A stretch of 8,282 nt of DNA from contig CAZSMR010000041.1 in NCBI GenBank assembly GCA_964608185.1, forward strand, positions 1 to 8,282, written 5' to 3'. The notes below the pieces were generated by a model. The model did not search any database, was not told where the DNA came from, and saw only the letters and a program-made list of their open reading frames with translations. This DNA comes from Porticoccus sp964608185. Its GTDB lineage: Bacteria > Pseudomonadota > Gammaproteobacteria > Pseudomonadales > Porticoccaceae. Shown here piece after piece: positions 1 through 5,561 of the stretch. The translations under genes and the position numbers were made by a program. The stretch's first letter is position 1; every line of letters begins with the position of its first letter.

Positions 1-38
1 CGTGCCTACCATAATGCTATTTTTTAAATAACTAGTAA
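1..38. other. Window edge downstream of uvrB, no gene assigned
   Basis: These 38 bases follow the uvrB stop codon. They contain a run of six T on the plus strand (20-25) and an in-frame ATG on the minus strand close to the edge, but too little sequence is present to tell whether this is a terminator, the end of a plus-strand gene or the start of another minus-strand gene. Nothing is called here. Confidence 0.3.
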
Positions 39-2054
39 TCAGATAATTCCATCTACCATTTTTTTTAGGGAAGATATCTCATCCCTTAAGTTTCCAGCAG
101 TCTCAAATTCTAAATTTTTTGCACTTAAAAACATTTTTTCTTCCAAAAGAGTTATTTTTTTCCATATATCCAACTCAGAATGGAGACTTGATCTATCGAG
201 CAGGTCTGGTTCAATTTTATCTGTTATTTTGCGAGGTTTTTTTCCAGGTGTTACAGCTGCCCCCTCCATAATGTCTGTTACTGACTTAATGATTCCTTTG
301 GGTGTAATATTATTATCTTTATTGTGTTTAATCTGAGCGGCACGTCTATTTTCTGTTTCTTTAATAGCTCTGGACATTGATCCTGTAATTTTGTCTGCAT
401 ACAGAATTGCCCTTCCTTCAACATTTCTTGCAGCTCTACCAATTGTCTGAATCATCGATTGCTCAGAACGCAAAAAACCTTCTTTGTCTGCATCAAAAAT
501 AGCCACTAACGCAACTTCTGGAATATCTAGTCCTTCTCTGAGTAAGTTGATACCTACCAGCACATCAAATTTACCTAAACGCAAATCTCTTATAATTTCG
601 ATTCTTTCTACAGTATCTATATCTGAATGCAAATAACGAACTCGAACATCATGATCGGTTAAGTAGTCTGTAAAGTCTTCAGCCATGCGTTTTGTTAATA
701 CAGTGATTAGAACTCTTTGTTGCTTGTTAACACATAAATTTATTTCAGACAGTACATCATCAACTTGAGAGGTGGCTGGTCGTACAAAAATTTCTGGATC
801 CAGTAAACCGGTAGGGCGAACTACTTGGCGAACTACTTGTCCTTCATTAGCAGCCTCATACCTGCTAGGAGTTGCAGAAACAAAAATCATCTGTGGAGCA
901 AGAATTTCCCACTCATCAAATCTTAAAGGGCGATTATCAAGGGCTGAAGGGAGACGAAAGCCGTATTCGACTAGTGTCTCTTTTCGTGAACGGTCACCTT
1001 TATACATAGCACCTAGCTGGGGTATCGTGACATGAGACTCATCAACCACTAATAAAGCATCTTTCGGAAGATAATCAAATAATGTTGGAGGTGCCTCCCC
1101 TTTTTCACGACCAGAAAGATAGCGAGAATAGTTTTCGATTCCATTGCAATAGCCCAGCTCACTCATCATTTCAATATCGAATGAACACCTCTCTCTAAGT
1201 CTCTGTTCTTCAACTAGCTTATGTACTGACCTTAACTGTTCTAAGCGTTCAGCAAGTTCAATTTTAATCTTTATTACAGCATCCATAATAACCTCTCTGG
1301 GGGTTACATAATGCGATTTAGGGTATATTGTAATTCTAGGAACACGCTTTGATATTTCTCCAGTTAGCGGGTCAAATAAAGAAATATTTTCAACGAGATC
1401 ATCAAAAGTTTCTATTCGAACCGCATCCTGGGCTGAATCAGCAGGATATATATCAATGATATCGCCTCGAACACGGTAAGTAGAGCGCTGAAATACGGCA
1501 TCGTTTCTTGTGTATTGAAGCTCAGCTAGACGCCGTAAAATTTGCCGTTGATCAATCTTATCTCCACGAACTAAATGCAATAACATTTTAAGATAAGAGC
1601 TTGGATCACCTAACCCATATATAGATGAAACTGTTGCTACAACGATTACATCCTTTCTTTCTAATAATGCCTTAGTTGCAGATAACCTCATTTGTTCTAT
1701 ATGTTGATTAATAGATGCATCTTTTTCAATAAAAGTTCCAGATGATGGAACATATGCTTCTGGCTGATAATAATCATAGTAAGAAACAAAATACTCAACC
1801 GCATTTTCTGGAAAAAAATCTCTGAGTTCTCCATATAATTGTGCAGCTAAAGTTTTATTATGTGCGAGAACAATTGTTGGTCGCTGCACCTGAGAAATTA
1901 CATTAGCAATTGTAAACGTCTTTCCTGAACCTGTTACACCTAACAAAGTTTGAGAGGCTAAGCCCTGGTCGAGTCCACTTATTAACTCAGAAATAGCTGC
2001 AGGCTGGTCTCCAGCTGGGGCGTAAGGACTTATCAGATTAAAAGATTTTGACAC
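39..2054 (-). CDS. uvrB: UvrABC system protein B (excinuclease subunit, DNA damage verification)
   Basis: UvrB is the cytoplasmic helicase-like subunit of nucleotide excision repair: it is loaded by UvrA, verifies the lesion and recruits UvrC for incision. The protein is 671 residues, full length for the family (E. coli 673). Visible parts in order: Walker A GVTGSGKT at 39-46; the beta-hairpin region with YYDYYQPEAYVP at 92-103, which in the family pushes between the strands; motif II DESH at 338-341; SATP at 393-396; the helicase motif VI region QTIGRAARN at 536-544; and a C-terminal UVR coiled-coil domain at about 632-667, the UvrC contact. The start is GTG: an in-frame TAA lies immediately before it, no in-frame ATG is near, and the N-terminus (SKSFNLISPYAPAGDQP) fits the family. 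The ribosome binding site is weak, only GGG nine bases upstream. The gene is divergent from tRNA-Asn across 126 bases. I see no CTG-N10-CAG LexA box in that gap. No sign of truncation. Confidence 0.97.
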   Translation of the reverse strand: MSKSFNLISPYAPAGDQPAAISELISGLDQGLASQTLLGVTGSGKTFTIANVISQVQRPTIVLAHNKTLAAQLYGELRDFFPENAVEYFVSYYDYYQPEAYVPSSGTFIEKDASINQHIEQMRLSATKALLERKDVIVVATVSSIYGLGDPSSYLKMLLHLVRGDKIDQRQILRRLAELQYTRNDAVFQRSTYRVRGDIIDIYPADSAQDAVRIETFDDLVENISLFDPLTGEISKRVPRITIYPKSHYVTPREVIMDAVIKIKIELAERLEQLRSVHKLVEEQRLRERCSFDIEMMSELGYCNGIENYSRYLSGREKGEAPPTLFDYLPKDALLVVDESHVTIPQLGAMYKGDRSRKETLVEYGFRLPSALDNRPLRFDEWEILAPQMIFVSATPSRYEAANEGQVVRQVVRPTGLLDPEIFVRPATSQVDDVLSEINLCVNKQQRVLITVLTKRMAEDFTDYLTDHDVRVRYLHSDIDTVERIEIIRDLRLGKFDVLVGINLLREGLDIPEVALVAIFDADKEGFLRSEQSMIQTIGRAARNVEGRAILYADKITGSMSRAIKETENRRAAQIKHNKDNNITPKGIIKSVTDIMEGAAVTPGKKPRKITDKIEPDLLDRSSLHSELDIWKKITLLEEKMFLSAKNLEFETAGNLRDEISSLKKMVDGII

Positions 2055-2093
2055 TTATAACTGCCCGTATTAAAAGATAAAAGGATTAACTAT

Positions 2094-2122
2094 ATTATAG
2101 ATTATTTCTACGTATAAGTTGA
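2094..2122 (-). promoter_or_regulatory. Candidate sigma70 promoter for uvrB
   Basis: On the minus strand there is a perfect -10 hexamer TATAAT (2094-2099), a 17-base spacer and a weak -35 TCAACT (2117-2122, three of six matches to TTGACA). Transcription would start about 30-35 bases before the uvrB GTG. The -10 lies in a short palindrome, CTATAATATAG. The call rests on hexamer match and position only; AT-rich spacers give such matches by chance. Confidence 0.42.
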
Positions 2123-2135
2123 TGCAGAATTAGGG

Positions 2136-2162
2136 TTGACTCACTGAATATCCGTATATAAT
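2136..2162 (+). promoter_or_regulatory. Candidate sigma70 promoter for tRNA-Asn, with GC-rich discriminator
   Basis: TTGACT (2136-2141) is a five-of-six -35 match. A perfect TATAAT lies at 2157-2162 after a short 15-base spacer; the overlapping TAATAT at 2159-2164 would give the ideal 17-base spacer. The following CGCGC is a GC-rich discriminator of the kind found at stringently controlled rRNA and tRNA promoters. The mature tRNA starts about 17-19 bases after the -10, leaving a short 5' leader for RNase P. Stringent control is inferred from this element only. Confidence 0.7.
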
Positions 2163-2167
2163 ATACG
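2153..2167. repeat. Perfect 15-base palindrome over the tRNA-Asn -10 region
   Basis: CGTATAT, one central A, then ATATACG: seven perfectly paired positions on each side, covering the whole -10 region of the tRNA promoter. It could be an operator, but an AT-rich -10 easily becomes partly palindromic by chance, and the odd length does not fit a LexA site (CTG-N10-CAG). The symmetry is seen directly; a regulatory role is only a possibility. Confidence 0.5.
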
Positions 2168-2180
2168 CGCTTCTTAGAGA

Positions 2181-2256
2181 TCCGCCTTAGCTCAGCTGGT
2201 AGAGCAAATGACTGTTAATCATTGGGTCGCTGGTTCGAGCCCAGCAGGCGGAGCCA
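2181..2256 (+). tRNA. tRNA-Asn (anticodon GUU), CCA encoded
   Basis: A complete cloverleaf of 76 bases. The acceptor stem pairs TCCGCCT (2181-2187) with AGGCGGA (2246-2252), followed by discriminator G and an encoded CCA (2254-2256). The D arm carries AGCTCAGCTGGTAGAGC. The anticodon stem AATGA/TCATT (2207-2211 and 2219-2223) encloses loop CTGTTAA with anticodon GTT at 2214-2216, which reads Asn codons AAC and AAU. The T arm carries the invariant GGTTCGAGCC. It has its own promoter, is divergent from uvrB and converges on pyrF. No second copy of its 3' end occurs in the window, so there is no sign of an integrated element here. Confidence 0.97.
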
Positions 2257-2292
2257 TTTTAGATATTTTTAAAAAACCCAAAAAAAATAAAC
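2257..2292. terminator. Convergent U-rich spacer between tRNA-Asn and pyrF, possible weak terminators
   Basis: Only 36 bases separate the tRNA CCA end from the pyrF stop codon. On the plus strand the tRNA is followed directly by TTTT and then TTTTT; on the minus strand the pyrF stop is followed by runs of eight and six T split by GGG. These are U-tracts suitable for ending transcription in both directions, but I find no GC-rich stem in front of either, so a classical intrinsic terminator is not shown. Confidence 0.3.
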
Positions 2293-3000
2293 TCATAGCG
2301 CTGATAAAATCTCATCATTCACAAGCTTTAGAGCACTAACTGGATTTGATGCCTGAGTTATCGGACGACCGATAACCAAATAATTACTCCCAGAAAATAT
2401 AGCCTGCGAAGGAGTCATGACTCTTTTTTGATCATTTATTGTTACCAAATTATGGCGAATACCCGGGGTAACTAAAATAAAATCATCGCCATAACTGTTT
2501 CTTAATTCAGCGGCTTCTAAAGCAGACGCGACGACACCATCCATCCCTGATTTTTTTGCAAGACTAGCAAGCTTACTAACCTGCTGTTCAGGGCTGAAAG
2601 AAATACCAACCTCGCTTAAGTCACTCCTAGAAAGGCTAGTCAAAACAGTTACCGCTATGATTAGCATCTCGCTATTATTTTTATCGAGGGTATTCCTTGC
2701 TTCCTCCATCATCTTTGACCCACCAGAGGCATGAATGTCTGTCATCCAAACACCCATATCGTCAGCGGCAGCAACGGCTTTAGATACAGTGCTGGGTATA
2801 TCATAAAATTTTAAATCTAAAAATACATCGAAACCCTTTTTTATAAGATTAGAAACAAAATTTGGGCCTGTATGAGTAAATAACTCTTTTCCAACTTTAA
2901 GTTTACACAAGGAAGGGTTAACTAATTCAACGAACCTCATGGCGTCCTCTTCATTTTTATAATCGAGCGCAACAATAACTCTTGGTTCATAAATCTTCAT
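2293..3000 (-). CDS. pyrF: Orotidine 5'-phosphate decarboxylase
   Basis: PyrF converts OMP to UMP, the last step of de novo pyrimidine synthesis, as a cytoplasmic TIM-barrel dimer. With the start chosen here the protein has 235 residues, normal for the bacterial family. Signature parts are present: substrate-binding Lys in KLKVGKE (33-39); the catalytic DLKFYDIP at 62-69 with D62, K64 and D67 forming the Asp-Lys-Asp charge network; HASGG at 90-94; VTPGIR at 177-182; QKRVMTP at 191-197; and the phosphate-binding GRPIT at 211-215. The start is the ATG at 2998-3000, because AGGA lies six bases before it. The in-frame TTG two codons earlier (3004-3006) would directly abut that AGGA. The start is two bases beyond the lapA stop, so the two are probably co-transcribed and translationally coupled. 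Together with cmk it makes this a pyrimidine-rich neighbourhood. All key residues are intact. Confidence 0.96.
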   Translation of the reverse strand: MKIYEPRVIVALDYKNEEDAMRFVELVNPSLCKLKVGKELFTHTGPNFVSNLIKKGFDVFLDLKFYDIPSTVSKAVAAADDMGVWMTDIHASGGSKMMEEARNTLDKNNSEMLIIAVTVLTSLSRSDLSEVGISFSPEQQVSKLASLAKKSGMDGVVASALEAAELRNSYGDDFILVTPGIRHNLVTINDQKRVMTPSQAIFSGSNYLVIGRPITQASNPVSALKLVNDEILSAL

Positions 3001-3002
3001 AA

Positions 3003-3287
3003 TCAATCCTTCTTAATTTTTATTGAAGATTCTAGCTTAGCTAACTGTTTTTTTGCTTTGCTTAATCTGTACTTTAGTTTAATAAGAGTTGAAGAAGTTA
3101 CCAGCAAAGTTAATACGCAACCAATTGAAAAACTACCCAGCATTAATAGACCTCGAGGATAAATACTAGACTCAAAGCCAAGTATTTTAAAAGACACTAG
3201 TTCAGGATTACCCATAACAAGACATACGCCTAGGAAAACAGAGACGAAGGTAATAATTAACCATAAGATATTTGTCAAAACAGACAA
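3003..3287 (-). CDS. lapA: LapA-domain small inner-membrane protein (YciS-like)
   Basis: The protein has 94 residues and the LapA/YciS layout: a first hydrophobic segment at about 5-25, a short loop with GNPELVSFKILG, a second hydrophobic segment at about 46-66, and a charged, helix-forming cytoplasmic tail (KLKYRLSKAKKQLAKLESSIKIKKD). In E. coli LapA works with LapB in the inner membrane to adjust LpxC turnover and thus lipopolysaccharide synthesis; the same role here is inference by family. The start is TTG at 3285-3287, supported by GGAG five bases upstream and by the correct N-terminal length. Position just after ihfB and just before pyrF supports the assignment, because lapA is found in both contexts in Gammaproteobacteria. 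The expected partner lapB, which lies between lapA and pyrF in E. coli, is absent here. Sequence identity in this family is low, so the call rests on topology, size and context. Confidence 0.85.
   Translation of the reverse strand: MSVLTNILWLIITFVSVFLGVCLVMGNPELVSFKILGFESSIYPRGLLMLGSFSIGCVLTLLVTSSTLIKLKYRLSKAKKQLAKLESSIKIKKD
3007..3012 (-). promoter_or_regulatory. Ribosome binding site deciding the pyrF start
   Basis: GAAGGA on the minus strand, six bases before the ATG at 2998-3000. It lies inside the last lapA codons and supports ATG over the upstream TTG, from which it would have no spacing at all. Confidence 0.75.
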
Positions 3288-3292
3288 GGGAA

Positions 3293-3296
3293 CTCC
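3293..3296 (-). promoter_or_regulatory. Ribosome binding site supporting the TTG start of lapA
   Basis: GGAG on the minus strand, five bases before TTG at 3285-3287 and directly after a run of seven T. It is the best-placed Shine-Dalgarno sequence near the 5' end of lapA and decides the non-ATG start. Confidence 0.75.
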
Positions 3297-3326
3297 AAAA
3301 AAACGCGAACACTGATTATGGCGTTA

Positions 3327-3356
3327 ATTATAAAAAAATTCCTCTCATTTTGACTC
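3327..3356 (-). promoter_or_regulatory. Weak candidate promoter between ihfB and lapA
   Basis: The 103-base ihfB-lapA gap holds a perfect TATAAT on the minus strand (3327-3332), 18 bases from a poor -35 GAGTCA (3351-3356, three of six). Transcription would start about 30 bases before lapA and could feed lapA-pyrF apart from rpsA-ihfB. The gap also has an AT-only inverted repeat just after ihfB (ATATTTA/TAAATAT, 12-base loop) without a U-tract. AT-rich context makes chance matches likely. Confidence 0.25.
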
Positions 3357-3390
3357 TCGAAGCTTATATTTAAAGCAATACTACTAAATA

Positions 3391-3675
3391 TTATTTGGAA
3401 CTGTTGACTCTTTCACGGAGTTCCTTACCAGGCTTGAAGTAAGGTACTGACCTTTTAGGGAGTTCAACAGAAGCGCCTGTTTTTGGATTTCTGCCTAATC
3501 TAGGAGCACGATGATGCAAGCAAAAACTGCCGAAACCTCTTATTTCTATTCTCTCATTTTTAAAAAGCACATGAGCCATTTTTTCTAATATCATTTTTAC
3601 AGCCAGCTCTACATCGCTAGCCGTAAGTTGGTCTTGGTTATCTAAAATTGATTCTATCAGTTCTGATTTAGTCAT
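3391..3675 (-). CDS. ihfB: Integration host factor subunit beta
   Basis: IHF-beta pairs with IHF-alpha to form a sequence-specific DNA-bending protein used in transcription, recombination and replication. The protein is 94 residues, the same length as E. coli IhfB, and starts with the identical MTKSELIE. The HU/IHF core signature is present: ERIEIRGFGSF at 41-51, then the DNA-binding beta arm HRAPRLGRNPKTG at 55-67 with the intercalating proline P64, and the closing FKPGKELRERV at 80-90. The beta form rather than alpha or HU is shown by the N-terminus and by position directly downstream of rpsA, the standard gammaproteobacterial arrangement. The ATG is preceded by seven T with no Shine-Dalgarno sequence in the 35 bases before it, so initiation may use the U-rich leader. 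A terminator-like hairpin separates it from rpsA by 39 bases; I cannot identify a promoter in that gap, so read-through or a promoter within rpsA is likely. Confidence 0.97.
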   Translation of the reverse strand: MTKSELIESILDNQDQLTASDVELAVKMILEKMAHVLFKNERIEIRGFGSFCLHHRAPRLGRNPKTGASVELPKRSVPYFKPGKELRERVNSSK

Positions 3676-3712
3676 AAAAAAATTTGTTACATAGTTAATT
3701 GCTTGATTAGAT

Positions 3713-3749
3713 TAAAAGGCAATAAGTAGTTCACCTACTAACTGCCCTT
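3713..3749 (-). terminator. Intrinsic-terminator-like hairpin after rpsA
   Basis: Four bases after the rpsA stop codon the minus strand folds into a 15-pair stem: arm AAGGGCAGTTAGTAG (3735-3749), loop GTGAA, arm CTACTTATTGCCTTT (3715-3729), with one T-T mismatch and two G-T wobbles. The second arm runs into TTTTAAT. The U-tract is short, so termination may be partial, leaving some read-through into ihfB; it could also mainly protect the rpsA mRNA 3' end. Confidence 0.6.
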
Positions 3750-3753
3750 ATGA

Positions 3754-5436
3754 TTAACTCTCTTTGTTATCCATCTGAGCTTTTATTAAATCACCTATGG
3801 TAGTCGGTAATACATTTTCTACTTCCGATTTTTTATGCTCCTTGACTGCAGTTTTTTCTTCTTCTACATCTTTAGCTTTGATAGATAAGGAAATCGTACG
3901 ATTTTTTCTGTCCACACTGATAATTTTTGTCTCTACTGTATCGCCATTATTAAGAATCTTAGCCGCATCATCTATTTTTTCTTGAGATAGCTCTGATACC
4001 TTAAGAAGCGCCTCAATACCCTCGCTCAAAGTAATCACTGCTTCGTTTGCGTTTACTTCTTTAACGATACCAGTAACAATTGAGCCTTTATCAAATTCAG
4101 ACACATAACGCAGGAAGGGATCGTCGCTTAATTGTTTTACACCAAGAGAGATACGCTCTCTTTCTGAATCTATAGATAAAATAACTGTTTCTACTTCATC
4201 TCCCTTCTTGTAACTACGAACAGCTTCATCACCAGCATCATCCCATGAAATATCAGAGAGATGAACTAACCCATCAATACCACCATTTAAACCAATAAAA
4301 ATACCGAAATCAGTTATAGACTTAATGTTGCCAGAAATTTTATCTCCTTTTTTGTGCGTTGTTCCAAATTCATCCCAAGGATTCATGAAGCATTGTTTCA
4401 TACCTAAAGAAATTCTTCTTCGTTCTTGATCAATATCGAGTATCATCACTTCTATCTCTTCGCCTAACTGAACGACTTTAGACGGATGAATATTTTTATT
4501 AGTCCAATCCATCTCTGATACGTGGACAAGCCCCTCGACTCCATCTTCTAGTTCTGCAAAACAACCATAATCGGTTAGATTGGTAACTATAGCCTTAGTT
4601 CGGGCTTCTTGAGGGTAACGACCTGTTATGTCGGCCCAAGGGTCTTCTCCCATTTGTTTCATACCTAAAGAAACTCGACTTCGTTCACGATCAAATTTGA
4701 GTATCTTAACATCGACATCATCTCCGACATTTACTATTTCAGATGGATGCTTAATTCGCTTCCAGGACATGTCTGTTATGTGAAGGAGGCCATCTATGCC
4801 ACCAAGGTCGACGAATGCGCCATAGTCTGTAAGATTTTTAATCAAACCTTTTACTGTCATTCCTTCTTCGAGATTTGCAAGCATTTCATCTCGCTCATCA
4901 GTATTAACTTGCTCCATTACAGCGCGCCTAGAAACAACAACATTATTACGCTTTTGGTCAAGCTTAATAACTTTAAATTCTAGTGGTTTATTTTCGAGAT
5001 GAGATGTATCTCGAATTGGGCGGACATCTATCAAAGATCCTGGCAAAAATGCTCTTAAACCTTGGACCTCGACTGTGAACCCACCTTTTACTTTCCCGCT
5101 AATAATTCCTATAACTGCTTCTTCTGCTTTAAGCGCAGCATCTAAAATAATCCAAGATTCTGCAGCACGAGCTTTTTCCCTAGATAACTTTGTTGCACCA
5201 AACCCGTCTTCTACAGCCTCTAAAGAAACTTGTACCTCATCACCAATATTTATAGCTATTTCGCCATTATCATCAAAAAATTCTTCTTTTGGGATAACAC
5301 CTTCAGACTTAAGTCCTGTATGAACAGTAACCCAATCCTTATCAATATCTGTGATAACTCCAGTGATTATCGAACCATTTTTCATGTCAACGGTTTTTAA
5401 ACTTTCTTCAAATAATTCTGCGAAACTTGAACTCAT
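3754..5436 (-). CDS. rpsA: 30S ribosomal protein S1
   Basis: S1 is the large RNA-binding protein of the small ribosomal subunit that captures structured or weak-SD mRNAs. The protein has 560 residues (E. coli 557) and all six S1 (OB-fold) repeats: about 20-87, 105-171, 192-260, 277-347, 362-434 and 449-518, followed by a charged tail. Repeats 1 and 2 are the divergent ribosome-binding pair; repeats 3-5 carry the classic LTDYGAFVDL/GLLH/RVSLGMKQ pattern. Homology between repeats is visible in DNA too: an exact 19-base repeat at 4394-4412 and 4655-4673 encodes the SLGMKQ region of repeats 4 and 3. The start is ATG at 5434-5436 (MSSSFAELFEESL), which matches the family and has AAGG nine bases upstream. 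An in-frame TTG ten codons earlier is rejected because its residues are not family-like and fall in the structured leader. It lies downstream of cmk, the usual order, and ends at a terminator-like hairpin. It may be autoregulated through its leader, as in E. coli. Confidence 0.98.
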   Translation of the reverse strand: MSSSFAELFEESLKTVDMKNGSIITGVITDIDKDWVTVHTGLKSEGVIPKEEFFDDNGEIAINIGDEVQVSLEAVEDGFGATKLSREKARAAESWIILDAALKAEEAVIGIISGKVKGGFTVEVQGLRAFLPGSLIDVRPIRDTSHLENKPLEFKVIKLDQKRNNVVVSRRAVMEQVNTDERDEMLANLEEGMTVKGLIKNLTDYGAFVDLGGIDGLLHITDMSWKRIKHPSEIVNVGDDVDVKILKFDRERSRVSLGMKQMGEDPWADITGRYPQEARTKAIVTNLTDYGCFAELEDGVEGLVHVSEMDWTNKNIHPSKVVQLGEEIEVMILDIDQERRRISLGMKQCFMNPWDEFGTTHKKGDKISGNIKSITDFGIFIGLNGGIDGLVHLSDISWDDAGDEAVRSYKKGDEVETVILSIDSERERISLGVKQLSDDPFLRYVSEFDKGSIVTGIVKEVNANEAVITLSEGIEALLKVSELSQEKIDDAAKILNNGDTVETKIISVDRKNRTISLSIKAKDVEEEKTAVKEHKKSEVENVLPTTIGDLIKAQMDNKES

Positions 5437-5561
5437 GAGGGGGCACCTTAAGGAAAAATAGAGCAAAATTGCAATAGAGCTCTAATCCACATTACCAGTT
5501 ATGTGGGCTATTAATAGGAAGTAAATATAGTTTTTTCTGGCCAACTACTACATATACCAAG
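5437..5561 (-). promoter_or_regulatory. rpsA leader with two candidate hairpins (possible S1 autoregulation site)
   Basis: The 125-base cmk-rpsA gap holds two structures on the minus strand. The first is CCACAT/ATGTGG (5501-5506 with 5487-5492) with an 8-base loop. The second is TAGAGC/GCTCTA (5479-5484 with 5459-5464) with a 14-base loop, followed at once by five T; its first arm also belongs to the self-complementary TAGAGCTCTA, giving an alternative fold. A modest AAGG (5446-5449) lies nine bases before the ATG. In E. coli S1 represses its own translation by binding a folded leader; the same here is inference. I find no convincing promoter in this gap. Confidence 0.4.

Noticed and set aside
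772..1035. Plus-strand open frame of 87 codons inside uvrB
   Set aside because: It lies entirely within uvrB in antisense, resembles no known family and has no supporting signals; the same holds for the plus-strand frames inside rpsA, cmk and tyrA-aroA.
2055..2075. GGGCAGTTA shared by the uvrB leader and the rpsA terminator arm
   Set aside because: Nine matching bases in AT-rich intergenic DNA with different contexts; treated as coincidence.
2150..2170. LexA operator at the tRNA-Asn palindrome
   Set aside because: The palindrome has an odd centre and CG ends, so it lacks the CTG-N10-CAG spacing of gammaproteobacterial LexA sites.
2181..2292. Integrated element at the tRNA-Asn 3' end
   Set aside because: No integrase, no duplicate of the tRNA 3' end and no foreign gene is present; pyrF follows after 36 bases.
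3004..3006. TTG start for pyrF overlapping the lapA stop
   Set aside because: The AGGA ribosome binding site directly touches this TTG, while it is six bases from the ATG at 2998-3000.
5437..5466. Ten-residue N-terminal extension of rpsA from an in-frame TTG
   Set aside because: S1 homologues begin near MxxSFAELFEESL, the ATG at 5434-5436 has AAGG nine bases upstream, and the extension falls in leader sequence.
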